Below are positions 11,395-22,960 of a DNA stretch of 64,000 bases, one piece after another. Within the stretch, counting starts at the first letter, position 1. Every line of letters begins with the position of its first letter. The position numbers and the translations under genes were made by a program. The DNA is taken from assembly GCA_963556695.1 (NCBI GenBank), contig CAUWAG010000010.1, positions 6,138,001 through 6,202,000 of the forward strand, written 5' to 3'. The DNA is from Anthostomella pinea (Eukaryota > Ascomycota > Sordariomycetes > Xylariales > Xylariaceae). The notes under the pieces were generated by a model. The model did not search any database and was not told where the DNA came from. It saw nothing but the letters and a program-made list of their open reading frames with translations.

Positions 11395-12586
11395 AGAGAG
11401 AGCGCTCGCCGGTGTTTGCGGAGGTCCATGGCCTAGGGACTCTGGCTTGGCTCATGGATTTCCTGCGTGCTGCTGACTGTTAGATTGCGGAACGGAGTAT
11501 AGCGGGCATCTCGGCGTTTTATAGTTCTTGAGGCAAAGTAAGGCGCAAGGCAGGGAAGGACTCACTCGGCTTTTCGCATTGCTATAGGTCATCTATAAAC
11601 GCGTACATCCAGACTTTTCTATGTGCTGGGAGTGCGTTTGCGTATTGAAGAGCGATAGAGTAGAGTGGAATAGAGTAGAGTACCTAGAGTAGGGAAGGGC
11701 TTGAGCATCCTGGGTGGGTGCTAGTCGCGTTGTATTAGGTCAGACGAACCCGCACCTGAATGAACTCCTTTGCTCTTGCTTGGTGTTCTGCGGAGCTGCA
11801 GTCCTGCTGAAATGTGACGAGAACGAAGTTGTAATCGTGCATTAGAATTACGGCATATACGTCGTATATGTGTATGTGCTTGGGTGGAGGCAATCGCAAA
11901 GTCAGGGAATTCAATCAATAAGGCAGGCAAGTCTATACATACAGATACTACTTTGGGTCCTCGATATGAGTAAGCTCGGACTTCCAACCGAAACCAATAA
12001 TATCTTCAGAGATACAACAATGAATGCCGCATCTCACTCGCATTGCAACCTGTGATTATCATGATCATCTCGACCGTTTCGGGAATGTAGTGAGTGTTCA
12101 GTGAGTGTTCAGTGAGAAGCCTGTTGCGTTTCCCGGACCCCAGGCCGTACGGCCGGGAATGGCCGAAGCCTGAACCGGTGGTATTTCTCTATTGTGTCGA
12201 GATGAGTCTAGTATCCGACTGGGACTAGCATGGCAAGGCATCATTAATAAGGAGTACGAGTCCCTTCTGCGTAGTTAGTACTGTCTAATCTGGTGATGGG
12301 AAATCCTAGGTTCGGGTCTATAGGTCAACAGCTAAGTCATCACGGTCACTGAGCGGTAGAATCCAAAATCCGTTCAACCAGTTTGGTGATTATCCTTTTA
12401 TTAGACGTAATTCACTCAATGCCCTTCTCTTCTCTTCCTACCTTCCCAGGGAACATGAAGGATGACGCTCTGCTCTCTAGCTAGCCAAGAGCTAGTAGGC
12501 AGAGTCGAGGCTCTCTCTTGGTCTACCCACACACAGTCTGATCTCTCCACGCCCTCCCCACCATTCATTCACACACGCGCGCGCAC
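11395..12586. other. Convergent intergenic region with short direct repeats
   Basis: About 1.2 kb between the 3' ends of the GHKL-ATPase gene (plus) and the Ecm16 gene (minus). It contains a degenerate TAGAGTRGAA repeat near 11655-11695 and a 12-bp direct repeat (TGAGTGTTCAG) at about 12091-12116. No gene is supported. Confidence 0.6.
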
Positions 12587-15500
12587 TCATTCCGTAACCC
12601 ACCCCTTCCCCACAACCTTCGTCTGCCTAACCTTCCTTACCGGCAACGGCCACCCCAAACCACCCGTGCCCTCGGCCCTCAAATACGGCACAACCCAACA
12701 CTCGCGCGTCGTCGCGGCGCTATCCAACTTCCCGCCGTTGGCTTCTTTGATCGGCTTGCCATAGCTAATCAGCAGCGTGCCCTTCGCCAGCGCGGCCAGC
12801 TGCGCGCCGCTGACGTCCGTGAGCGCCAGCATGCGCGTGCGCGGCTGCTTGGCGGTCGGGTCTACCGACGCGGCGGCGCGTTGCAGATTCGCGTAGATGA
12901 TGTAGTCGGGACACTCCTGGGCGCTGCGGTGGGCGAGGACGGAGGAGGGGTGGATGTAGACGGATTTGTCGATGGCATTATCACTACTGGTCTGTTGGAT
13001 GGGCTGCAGCGGCACATAGGGCACATCAATGGCGCGGCGGGGCTTGCGGTGGAGTTCGGGCGGCGAGGGCGCGAGATCGCCTCGTATGGCCACTTTGTCG
13101 ATGAAGCCCGCGGCCACCATCTGCTTCAGGGCCGTGACCTGCTTCGGGCTCGGCCGGTCCAGTTTCTTCTGGAAGGTCAGGTTGGCGAAGGCCGGGATGT
13201 CCTTTTGTAGCAGGCTGGTGATCTGCTTTCGTAGCTTTTGCGTCTCTTGGAGGGCTTTGAATCTCACACTGTGGTAAAGTTAGTAATTTGTTTTAGACGG
13301 CTTGATGGCTAATTTATGGCCCCGAAGCACAAAACGGGAGTAGGGGCTTCTTGTGGTGGCAAGAATAGAGTCCACAGATATTCTAGAAAGGGGAGCGAAT
13401 AAGTCCGTGACTTACAAGCGTTCGCTACACCAGTTCTCTGTCGGATCCCAAGCAAACTCCCCAACGGCTTGCAGCAGCTTTATAGCATCGGAAGAGTCGT
13501 CGAGTGAGCAGAAGGCCTTGTGGACGGCATTGTACTTCTGCCGGGCTTGTGCCTGGCGCGTTTCTGCTGCCACGTCCTCATTGGTACGGAATCTCTGCTC
13601 CGTATCCGTGGACAGCGCAGGCACCGCCTGGCTCTCTGGGATGAAGATCTCTGCAACCGACAGTCCCGCCACGAGCGCTACAGTGTAAGGTAGGCAATCG
13701 TGAAGGTGGCCAATTAGAAGTATCCGAGCAAAGCGTGGCGGCAGTGGGAATTTTGCCATTGTCGATCCGATCTGGGTAGCCTGGCCACTTGTTGTGATCG
13801 CCGAGAGGTACTCCAGCAACTTCTCTGCTTTCACAAGGCTGTGCCTGTCCGGAGGTGTAGGGAACGGAAAGTTAACCACATGCTGTAACCTCATCGCTTT
13901 GAGCTGGAGGACAACCCCTTCGATAGGCATCCTCAAAAGCTCCGGGTCCGCGAACTCAGGCAAGTCCCGCTCGTAGACGGCTGAGGAGTAAAGCCTGTAG
14001 CAGTGACCAGGCCCAGTTCGACCGGCACGACCGGAGCGCTGATTCGCACTGGCTTTGCTGATCCAGCCGATTTCATAGCTTTGGACCCCTGTGTCTGGGT
14101 TGTACTTCCTTTCCTTTGATCGTCCGCAGTCGAACACATACCGCACGCCCGCTACATTATCCCGAATCAGCAATTGCTCCTCGGGGTTTACATGGACGCT
14201 TGGACATAAAGCTTCGGGTTCTCAAGGCAAGAATCCAAAGCCTAGCTCAAAACTGAAAGGAACAAATCTCGATGGTACTTACGGATAGTCAAACTCGTCT
14301 CGGCGACGTTGGTTGCGAGAATTATCGAGCGTGAGCCTTCAGGCGGGTCTTCAAAAACACGCATCTGCTCTCTCGTCGGCAAGAGTGAATACAGAGGTAG
14401 AATGTGCATCTTTAGGGGTCCGCTCTCGGTCTCATCAAGAATATTGAATTCGGCATCCTCCTCCTCATCTTCGTCGTCAACAAAATGTAGGTCGTTTTGG
14501 CCATCCGCGTGGTCGTCTGTCTCGCCGAAGTCGATGTCTTCAACCTCCAAGGGCGCGTCATTGGCAGATATCCGCACCTTTGGATAAGCTGCAGGATTGA
14601 GCCCGCCTGATGCGAGCCGGAGCTTCTTACTAAGCCTGCTTATTTCGTCGTGACCAGTAAGGAACACCAAGAAGCTGCCAGGGGGCAGTTTCCGATGCCC
14701 CCTGGTAATCTTCTTGAATGCTTCATCCACGTAGTCGTGCGGCGTCTTTCTCGCAAAGTGAACAGTAACGGGATGTTGCCGGCCTTCGATGTTCAGGACT
14801 GGCGGCGGTATTGGGAACAGCGTCGGATTCCTCGTGACGTCGTCTACACGCAGCGTTGCCGACATGATGATCAATTTCAACGGGGATATTGTAGAATCTT
14901 CGTTGGCCATATCCTCGCGCAGCTTTACAACCCTGGAGAGCATTCCGATGAGGATATCAGTGTTCACACTCCTCTCGTGAGCTTCGTCAATGATTACCGC
15001 CGAGTATTTGCGCAGAGCAATGTCATTGGCCACCTCTCGCAAGAGCACACCGTCTGTCATGAACTTGACGGCTGTCTTGTCATCGGTGGTGCCTTCAAAC
15101 CGAATTTGGTACGCAACGGCAGAAGAACGGTCACCCAGCTCTTGTCCTACCCGCTTGCTCATGCTGACAGCGGCGACTTTCCTGGGCTGGGTTATTCCTA
15201 TCATGCCGGGTGTGGGAGAATTTGGAGAACCGTATCCGGCCTCGAATAAGAATTGTGGCACTTGTGTCGTTTTTCCAGAACCAGTAGCACCGCAAATCAC
15301 AACAACGTTGTTGTTATGTATTGCTTCCATGACTTTCTGTTCCTCTGCTACGACTGGCAGCTGTAGTCGGGCTTCTTGTATCTCAGGTTTTCTCTGGACT
15401 GCAATGCTGAATGCTTTTCGTCCAGTATCCTTCGTAGGCTGCAGTTCCAAAGGCAATGGATCTTGCTCTATTAGACGCGGTTTGAAGTTTTCGGGTATTG

Positions 15501-16557
15501 GGATCTCAAGGGCCGCAGTATTGTTGTCCACCGGCTGATATCCAAGAGCTTCGTTTCGTTGTTCATGGGCCCAGGCTTTGAAAGCCGATGACCTCTGCTT
15601 TGCGCCCGTATCAACACCACCTTCCTCCTCATCCTCTTCTTCGTCGGACCATGATCCCTCCTCAGCAGTGGACTCTCCATCCTCTGAGACCTCTTCTGAA
15701 TCGGACTCTGAGTTCCCGTCCGGGGAGCCTGCTGCATGATGTGCGGATCCATCGGAGCTAAAGCCACCCCACTCGTCATCTTCATCTTCTAACTCCTCAG
15801 AATCGTTGCTGGACTCATGGGACGGTTCGGGTTGCAGAACATGTGGCCTAGTGGGTAACTTCGATTTCACTCCACCACGCTTCTGTCGCTTCTGAATGAC
15901 TGGCCGCCCATCATCATCAACTTCCAGGGGGCGTTTCAGTCCGGACCCTGCCAGCGCTGTTGGCTTTGTGGGTTGTGTATCAGTAGAAGTGGTAGTGGTT
16001 TGTGTATTCGGCACATCTCTGACTGGTTGTATCGGCTGTTGCTTTCGCACAGAAGAACTGTTCCCTTTGGGTTCAATGTCGGCATCCTCGTCATCATCCG
16101 ACTCATCGCTGGCCGGGACTCCCCTAGCCTCGAACAAAATGTCATCATCTCCTTGACTGACGCCAGCCTGGCGCTCCCTGAAAGCCCGACTGAGCGCCTG
16201 ACGTTTGGTTTCCTTACCCTGACCCAGAGTGCGGCTGCTGGAGAAAAGACTTGTATCGACTTTCTTCTTGGCCAACTCAGAGAGCAGAGCTCTGTTCTCG
16301 TCTTTCCTTAACTTGTTGTCGATGTACTTCTCGAGGCGCTTGGCTTTCTTGCCGCTCACTTTGACGTCGCCTTGGAGCTCCTCCCTCATCTGCGCCCTTC
16401 TAGCTTCAAGGTTCGCTTTCTGGGCATCTGGCAGAATCTCCAGGGCATTGCTATCGAGCTGGGGAGGCGCATCCCCGCCATCACGGGTGCCATTTTGCTG
16501 CGCCTTTTGCCGTGCGATGACCTTGTGCTTTCTCTGGCGCGGGACGAATTTCGGCAT
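12587..16557 (-). CDS. ECM16: DEAH-box RNA helicase Ecm16/Dhr1 (DHX37 family)
   Basis: Nucleolar helicase of small-subunit ribosome biogenesis; in yeast Dhr1 displaces U3 snoRNA from pre-rRNA. Three exons (14283-16557, 13416-14151, 12587-13268) give 1230 residues. The start is set at MPKFVPRQRKHKV, the usual N-terminus of the family; an upstream in-frame ATG at 16620 would add 21 unconserved residues. A long acidic and Lys-rich N-terminal region precedes the helicase core: motif I CGATGSGKTTQ, motif II IIDEAHERS, motif III MSATL, then ATNVAETSLTIPG, which is rebuilt exactly by the first splice, and QRSGRAGRTGPG. A Glu/Asp insertion (EDEEEDAEF) lies between the two RecA domains, as in Dhr1. 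The second splice restores the RFVRFKAL segment. All motifs are intact. Confidence 0.95.
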
Positions 16558-16895
16558 TTTCGTAGGTATCAAGGTTGATGTAATGAAGAGTGAAGCTGTA
16601 TGATTCTCGAAGATATTCAAAATTTGACCGCCTGGCAGAATTCTCCGATTGCAGCCAGATATGGTTAGCGAGGGGCATACTGCTCCACAGATCTAGCACA
16701 GACTGGCCCCACCTCCCACCTCCCACCAGTTCGTACATGCAACTCTGCTGTGTCCTGTCACTTTGCCGTCTACCACCGATGATCCATCCATTCCATCACC
16801 AGATATCACACGACAAACGGCCGTCACATTCGGTTTAGCAAAACGGTTGACTCAGCTCTCATTTCTTTACACAATTCGATACTGAATTGGGAGAA
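16558..16895. promoter_or_regulatory. Shared divergent promoter of ECM16 and the proteasome chaperone gene
   Basis: Only 338 bases separate the two divergent start codons. One gene acts in ribosome assembly and the other probably in proteasome assembly, so co-regulation as growth-related genes is plausible but is inference from position alone. Confidence 0.6.
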
Positions 16896-17392
16896 ATGAA
16901 TTCTGCACAGGTCACCGAGGAACCATTTCCGGCCCAGTCGAAGCGGGCCACTGGGCCAATCGACGGCGTTGCTACCGAGGCTTCCTCCCTCTTCTTCTCC
17001 GACAAGATACTCGTGACCCTCTCCCAGGAAGGCAGACTGTCACAATGGGTGAGCACAATTTGAGATATGCTGTTCAGGAGTAAAGACGTATGGGCTAAAG
17101 TTTCTAGATTCAAGTACCGCTCTCGGCCCCTTCGCCTGCTGCTGTAGACATGGCTCTGGCGAATGCGAGTCTACTACCCATGTCTCATCTCACACCAAAG
17201 ACATTGCTGGGTGGTGGAGGCGAGGAACGAGAATCTCTGGCTCAACTATATGCTGTCCAGATCGCCAGCCACATCGCAAGAGCAAACTCTGAGGAACGGC
17301 GTACTCTAGTCGTGGGACTTGGACTCCAAAGACTGCGGCCTGAGCGAGAAGCCTTCTTTGACGTGCTTGAGCTGATCCAAAAGGTGCTGTGA
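16896..17392 (+). CDS. Proteasome assembly chaperone 3-like protein (PAC3/Pba3)
   Basis: Small protein of 145 residues from two exons (16896-17048, 17108-17392; 59-base intron with GTGAGC donor and TAG acceptor). The stretch LFFSDKILVTLSQEGRLSQW joined by the splice to IQVPL resembles the beta-strand core of PAC3-family chaperones, which with PAC4 help build the proteasome alpha ring. The second exon continues with a Gly-rich loop (LLGGGGEERESL) and two helices ending ELIQKVL. There is no targeting signal. Length fits the family. Assignment rests on short weakly conserved motifs. It is convergent with the 2OG oxygenase gene, with only 79 bases between stops. Confidence 0.7.
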
Positions 17393-17471
17393 TCAAAGCT
17401 GATGGAGTATCACCTATAGAAGAGCGACGATCGCCGAGCGACGAGTTACCCAAACATACGGATAGAGTCCA

Positions 17472-18759
17472 CTACGCTTCGACGACCATCGCACTCGGGG
17501 CCATTGACTTCTTGGCCTCCTGCTTCTCGAAATCGTTTCTTTCGAGCTTGAATCTCATTTGGCACCCTAGAATGTCATTAGCTCCATTCACTCCTGGAAG
17601 CTCGAGGGATTCATACAGTCACCGCACGATATAGGCTCGTATCTTGCTGGATTATTCTCTGAAGTACATGATGGGACGACACCCTCGACACAGTTGAAGT
17701 TGAGGCCTGGCGTATGGTCAGATGGGTTACGCAGAGTCAGATATCAGGTGATCAGTCACGTACCGAAGAAGAATGGCAAGGAGACCCGTTCGATAGCAGA
17801 ATCGTTGGTGACCCTATGGACCGTCGACTTGTATATATCGTTACAGAGTCGCATCATGAAGTCGCCAATGTTGACTACGATGGTATCCTCGATAGGGGGT
17901 GCCTTGAACTACTGTCAGCCTCTCATAGCAGCTTCCGAGGCTTCCTTGGACTCACCTTGAGCCACTGGCCTTCTCGAGTCAATACCTGCAACCCTCCGAC
18001 GCTGTCTTGCCACAGCAGCGTGAACAGCTGTAGATCTGTGTGGCTGCCAAGGTGCACGAACTTCTGGTCGACCTCCTCTTCGTTCCTTGTCGGGTAGTAA
18101 TTGCAAACCCCATCGGCGCCGGGAAACGTCACTTTGTCATCCCAGTAGTTCTCCTCCAGGTCAAGCGAGAGAGCGAACATCCTGACCAGTCTTCTAGCCA
18201 AGGTCAGACATCCGCCCCAATACGCAAGCAGGTCCTCTTTGAAGCCAGGGAGGTGTTTCGTGCCCTCCCACACGAATTCCTCCGCCCGGATCCACGGCCT
18301 GACCTCTTCGGGAATTTCAGATAGATCCATAGGGTGGTCGGGGTCAATGTCGGGTGAGTACCGAAACGAAAAGGATTCTCGGACATCGGCCGTCTCGCTA
18401 GGAGATATCTGGGAGGTGCGCTTGCCAAGATAGCCGTTGAAGTACTTGCTGTACTTCTGCGAGCTGACGCTGTCCTTCTTCTCTTGTGGCTGCCTCATGA
18501 AATTCAAGACCTGCTGTTTGCACTGCGCGATCGTATCCGTAGGGATGCCGTGGTTTTTGACGTAGAAGAATCCCTTGTTCACGGCGGCTGATCTGATGCT
18601 CGACGCGACCTTCTGTCGCTCGTAGAGCTCGTCGGAGAACATGGGCGTCAGATCGATGACCGGAATCTCCTCGGGCGTGCAGGCCCGGGGTGGGTTGGGT
18701 AGGACATCCCGATATACCGGGCCGAGAGCGGTGCGTAGCTCCAGTTTCGTGACGGACAT
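17472..18759 (-). CDS. 2-oxoglutarate/Fe(II)-dependent oxygenase (isopenicillin N synthase-like)
   Basis: Soluble non-haem iron oxygenase of 373 residues. Four exons: 17956-18759, 17764-17902, 17623-17706 and 17472-17566. The N-terminal DIOX_N part reads EIPVIDLTPMF and GFFYVKNHGIP. The iron triad is H240 and D242 in LGSHTDLQLFTLL plus H297 in STVHRV. The 2-oxoglutarate-binding R-x-S is R307/S309 in ERVSLPFFFG. All catalytic residues are present, so the enzyme should be active; the substrate is unknown (secondary metabolism, hormone-like compounds or xenobiotics are typical). The start of exon 2 was set at the AAG acceptor that gives WLKAPPIED, the usual family sequence; a TAG acceptor six bases upstream would add two residues. 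The last two short exons are the least certain. Confidence 0.85.
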
Positions 18760-19298
18760 GTTGCAAGATAGAAATCAACGATGCGCGGTGTTGTAAGATC
18801 TTGAATGAACATAGTAGTAGTCAAGTAATTCACGAGAGCCCTCTCACGCATCTTATATAGTTCCAGGCATGACGGCCAGACAACGTGTGGATGATACTGA
18901 AGTCTGTACTTGACCTCACCAAAGTGGGGGTCGCTTATCTGGCGGACCCAACCGGAGTCGGCCAGTGAGCATCTCTTCGACCCTCCGTTTGACACTCACT
19001 TTCATCTTCTCTCTCACCCACATTCACTTCGACTACCTACCTGAGCCTCGTAAGCCCCTCTTCAGCTACATGCTCTACCTACCGACCACACAGAGTCTAT
19101 CACGGCTGCGCTCCCGCACATAGGCGGTCCAGTCCCCGCGCCATTGATCTCCTACGGCCACCGGCGGCTTCAGCAAACCTTTGAACTGACTCGCTGAGGA
19201 GCTACTTCACACTCCTCCCGGTCTCCGACGGATGCAAGAGTCAATTCGGCCAAGCACCAAGAACTCCGTATCTCTTGATCCTCCCTCTTGCAGAAGGA
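18760..19298. promoter_or_regulatory. Shared divergent promoter; probable 5' UTR intron acceptor near 19290
   Basis: The 539 bases between the divergent 2OG oxygenase and HAD hydrolase starts. Just before the HAD start codon is a pyrimidine-rich CTCTTGCAG, which looks like a splice acceptor, suggesting a 5' UTR intron in the HAD transcript. Confidence 0.5.
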
Positions 19299-20177
19299 AT
19301 GACGTCTGCAGCCCAAGAGCACGGCGCAGCGCCGGTCTCGCAAGCAGAAGCCGGCATCACCCCAACCTTCCCCCCAGTCCGGGCCTGCCTATTCGACATG
19401 GACGGCCTGCTGATCAACACCGAAGACCTGTACACCAAATGCGCCGACATCGTGCTGGAGAAATACGGCAGACCGGGCCTCCCCTGGGACGTCAAAGCGC
19501 AGCTGATGGGGATCCCCGGCGCCAGCAACGGCGACACCTTCCACAACTGGGCTCAGCTGCCCATCTCCCGGCAGCAGTTCTTCGAGGAGCAGTCGGAGCA
19601 GCAGCGCATCCAATTTCCCGAGTGCCAGCCCCTTCCCGGCGTGCAGAAGCTGCTCGAGAATCTGAAGAAGGCGGAGACTACGAGTGGTCAGCAGGTGCAC
19701 ATCGCGCTGGCTACCAGCAGCGAGCGGCGCAATTACGACATCAAGACCTCGCGGCCCGGGACCAAGGCCGTGCTTGATATAATTCCTGAGGAGCACCGCG
19801 TTCTTGGAGACGATCCCCGTGTCAAGAAGGGCCGCGGCAAGCCCGCGCCGGATATCTATTTGCTGGCGCTGAAGTCGGTCAACGACTCGCTGCCTGAAGG
19901 TACGCCGCAGATCTTCCCACGGGAGTGCCTAGTCTTCGAGGACAGCGTGTTGGGCGTCGAGGCCGGACGACGGGCCGGCATGAGAGTCGTCTGGGTACCA
20001 CATGCCCGTCTCGCCGAGGTTTACAAGGGCCAGGAAGCCGAGGTCCTGGCCGCGAGGATAGCGCTATGTCCCATCGGGGATGAGCACCAGCTTGGGGAGG
20101 TCGGGGATGGTTGGGCGGACCAACTTCCCAGTCTCGAGGACTTCCCATACGAGAGGTACGGCATCGTGGTTTCGTGA
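19299..20177 (+). CDS. HAD-superfamily phosphatase (GS1/pseudouridine-5'-phosphatase-like)
   Basis: Single exon, 292 residues. It has all four haloacid dehalogenase motifs: I, LFDMDGLLINTED with nucleophile D33 and acid D35; II, LATSSERRNYD; III, KKGRGKPAPDIY with the catalytic Lys; IV, CLVFEDSVLGVEAG with the metal-binding Glu-Asp pair, followed by GMRVVWVPH. A helical cap lies between motifs I and II (subclass I). This arrangement matches GS1-like/HDHD1 enzymes, which dephosphorylate small phosphometabolites such as pseudouridine 5'-phosphate. The exact substrate is inference. The ATG at 19299 follows a pyrimidine-rich CAG; no earlier in-frame ATG is present. Confidence 0.9.
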   Translation: MTSAAQEHGAAPVSQAEAGITPTFPPVRACLFDMDGLLINTEDLYTKCADIVLEKYGRPGLPWDVKAQLMGIPGASNGDTFHNWAQLPISRQQFFEEQSEQQRIQFPECQPLPGVQKLLENLKKAETTSGQQVHIALATSSERRNYDIKTSRPGTKAVLDIIPEEHRVLGDDPRVKKGRGKPAPDIYLLALKSVNDSLPEGTPQIFPRECLVFEDSVLGVEAGRRAGMRVVWVPHARLAEVYKGQEAEVLAARIALCPIGDEHQLGEVGDGWADQLPSLEDFPYERYGIVVS

Positions 20178-20298
20178 AAAAGGGGAGTGGTTCCCTCCCG
20201 ACATGAACACACGGCGAAGAGATAGCGTTAGAAAAATTCAAATATATTCGCTAGTTTCAGACGCTGGCACCTAGGCCCTCGTGAAACAACTCCTCGCT

Positions 20299-20518
20299 AT
20301 GGTAACAGTAAATTCGACCGCTTGAAACAAGCCCGCTGTCCTCTCAATGCGGCCGCGACCGACACTACCACCACAACCACTCGCCGGTCCCGTCTAACAA
20401 CACATCGCTATGATGATAGAATCGACCGCCGGAAACAAGTACGCTCTCCTCTCATCAATGCGGCAGGGCGAACGAAACCACCACAAGCACTACCCAGCCG
20501 ATCCCGTCTCAACACCCA
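20299..20518. repeat. Diverged tandem duplication of about 108 bp
   Basis: Two adjacent copies (about 20299-20410 and 20411-20518) share blocks such as TCGACCGC, GGAAACAAG, CCTCTCA, AATGCGGC, ACCACCAC and CCCGTCT in the same order, with substitutions and small gaps. The second copy overlaps the 3' end of the frameshifted minus-strand gene. There is no sign of a transposon. Confidence 0.7.
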
Positions 20519-21260
20519 CCCTCCCAACGCCCAAACTCGCGATACTCGTCCAACGGACTCCTTTCCGCCCTCATCCCCGCCACGAACTCACCATCCAGCA
20601 CAACCTCGACACACATTCCCTCCAGCCGGTCGATCATCTTCCCCTGCACCTTCAAATCAGCCTCCACATCCCCATTCCTCTTACTCTTCCTCTTCCCAAG
20701 CCCCTGTCCCACCGCCCAACCAAACACCCCCACCAACAACGCCTTGTCCACAAACCCCGGCATCCGCACCAGCACGTCCGCCAGCAGTGCCTCTGCCTCG
20801 CACTCCCACTCCCACTCCCACAGACTCAGCAGCCTCCTCCTCTGCAACCGCGACCGCAACACGACGAGCGCCGCAGCCGTTCCGCGGCGACGAGGTTCAG
20901 GTTCTGTTTTTGCGACGGGAGGAGCTGGAGCTGCTTGAAGATTGCTTCGGTCTGGATCTGCTGGGCGGCGCGGACGAAGGTGGTTAGGGGGTGGTAGTGT
21001 TGTGGTGGGAAGAAGTCTGGGTTTGACCTGTGCTTCTGACCCGAGGGCTTTTGCCTATAGCCATGCTGCTGTTGCTGGTGGGCGGCTGTCTCGCAGACAT
21101 AGCAGGGACCTGTGGCGTGGCGGTGGTGACGGATCTCGTAGTGCCCGACCAACACGCAGGAGTCGCCGAAGAGGCCGAAGTAAGACCGGTGCTGCGGGTC
21201 GAGAGTGCGGACTGTATGGTTGCAGCCCTCGTGGTGAGTTTCATGGATCAGGTGGCACAT
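20509..21260 (-). pseudogene. Hypothetical protein split between two frames (probable frameshift)
   Basis: A minus-strand frame starts at 21260 with MCHLIHETHHEGCNH, a Cys/His-rich start typical of small fungal proteins, and continues through CYVCETAAH and a Gln-rich part to LLPSQKQNLNLVAAERLR, then runs into a stop at 20826. The next frame, open to 20509, continues with plausible protein: LLADVLVRMPGFVDKALL, VEADLKVQGKMIDRLEGMCV and REFGRWEGGC. The frames meet at about 20860-20890. No intron with good borders fits; the only GT...AG candidate there starts GTCGCC and would remove the overlap. A single-base change is the simplest explanation. I cannot name the family. The alternative is two overlapping unrelated frames. 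Confidence 0.5.
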
Positions 21261-22555
21261 GGTGTGGTGCTTGGGGCATCGATCGAGGGCTGTCTGTCTA
21301 TTTTCCTCGGAGTCGGGTTTGGATGGGCTGCGGCTGGTCCTAAGGGCAGCCGGCCTTGCTGGGTAGTTGTGGACGAAGTCTTCTGGATATTGGGGTTATG
21401 GCTTCTGGATCTCTTCGAGCACCAGGACATAGGAAGACGGACGTATGAGGGATGTTGAGCCGTCTCAGTCCTCCAATACACCTAGTCAAACTACGCTGGT
21501 CACGTTCAAACCACAACCTCGAGAGTTCTTGCAGCAGCTTCTCAATATTTATATGGCTGAGGGCAGACCGTGACACGTGCGGGAGATCTGGTCCGCATTG
21601 GTCTCCTCGAGAGCCTTGCCTTTGGGAGGAAATTGGCTTTGACCGCATGGTGAGACCGCATTTGAGTTTGTTTCCCAGAAGCAAGATTGGCGGGGTTGCT
21701 GTTTGGGGTTTTCACGGGACCGAACTCTATTTTGGTTTTGTCTTTCTAATCAAAGAAAGACGAGGCTGGCCGTACGAGCTGTCATCCCAGAACTACAGTA
21801 ACATGCAACCTATCAGCGGTGCATCACGGGTTGATTGCTGCAGCCACTTACTGTATATCTCAAGAATGGCGGACCGAGATGTTTGCCGAGTGAGAGGCGA
21901 TATTTCTGCTGTGTTGTTTGAGCTACCGAGGTTCCCTCCGCCATTTTGACCGATCGGGGCCGGTGTGTTCTGTGTTATAAGCCATGTAAGGATGACTCCG
22001 ATCGTGGGAACAAGCCGAAAGGGACACCGACAAGATGATTCGCAGTTGAATAAGCAGCGAGTCGGGGGTGATTCCGGTTTGCAGCAGATGATGTGTAAAC
22101 CGCTTCACAGGCAACCGTTTCTGACCTGCCCCACGTGTAAGTCGTCATCCATGCGCTCCGAAACACGTCCACCCACTGAGCATCAGAGCGGCTGTCATGG
22201 TCTCAACACTAGTTCTGTACTCTAAATAAATCAACAAAAACATGCGATAGTCTTTGTTTTTGCTTCGATAAGGAGTTACTATTTTCATGTGGTGGGATGT
22301 CGTAAACTATAGTGATTCAGATTCGGCCCCGTCTGCCAAACGCAGAGACCGGCTTTCTCCCGCGATCTGGTCTTGTGATTGTTTCGGATAAAGGCATCAT
22401 CTCCTTAAATGGGGGGAAGCAGATAAGATGCTTGGAGCGAGCCATAACTTTATAGTGAAATCAAGCCATGTAGTCCAAAGCTTTGTCCTAAAGTTGGGAA
22501 AGGTCCAACTTTGATTCCTTTGACAATCAGAGCCTTACACCAGGCTTCTGATTTG
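21261..22555. other. Intergenic, no gene seen
   Basis: About 1.3 kb upstream of the two-frame gene. Many short open frames occur on both strands, but none has protein-like character or family similarity. Confidence 0.6.
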
Positions 22556-22960
22556 CGTGCAAAGTGTTGCGACGTGCTGCAGAGTGTTGTGACATGCCTC
22601 CAGAGTGTTGTAACGTGCTGCAAGGTGTTGCAATGTGCTGTAGAGTGTCACAACAGGCTCCAGAGTGTTGTGACAGGCCTTCAGAGTGTCACGACAGCCT
22701 CTAGAGTGCCCCGGCAGCCCTCCAGGGCGTCTCGTCGGCCCTCCAGGGCGTCTCGTCGGCCCTCCAGGGCGTCTCGTCGGCCCTCCAGGGCGTCTCGTCG
22801 GCCCTCCAGGGCGTCTCGTCAGGCCTCTAGAGCGTCATGACGGGCCTCCAGAGTGTCTCGGCAGGCTGTAAAGTGTTACAACAGGCCTTCAAATCGCTGC
22901 GACATGCTGTAAAGTGTTGCGACAGGCCTCGAGAGTGTCGCGACATGTTGTAAGGTGTTG
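22556..22960. repeat. 21-bp minisatellite with five identical central units
   Basis: About 19 head-to-tail units of 21 bases. The five central units (22718-22822, CCCTCCAGGGCGTCTCGTCGG) are essentially identical. Flanking units on both sides are diverged variants of the form CAGAGTGTTGTGACATGCCTC. Divergence grows away from the centre, the pattern expected from recent slippage or unequal exchange within an old array. The unit length is a multiple of three, so open frames across it (SRAS/RRP peptides) are a by-product. Confidence 0.9.

Noticed and set aside
17049..17107. Possibility that the PAC3 candidate ends in its first exon
   Set aside because: The 59-base segment has a proper donor and acceptor, and removing it restores the conserved QW-IQVPL strand.
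20322..20997. Two Pro/Thr-rich plus-strand frames of about 200 codons
   Set aside because: They lie opposite the minus-strand two-frame gene and the tandem duplication; low-complexity composition without a motif.
22511..22871. Ser/Arg-repeat protein encoded by the 21-bp array
   Set aside because: Open only because the unit is a multiple of three; flanking units are degenerate at the DNA level and there is no gene context.
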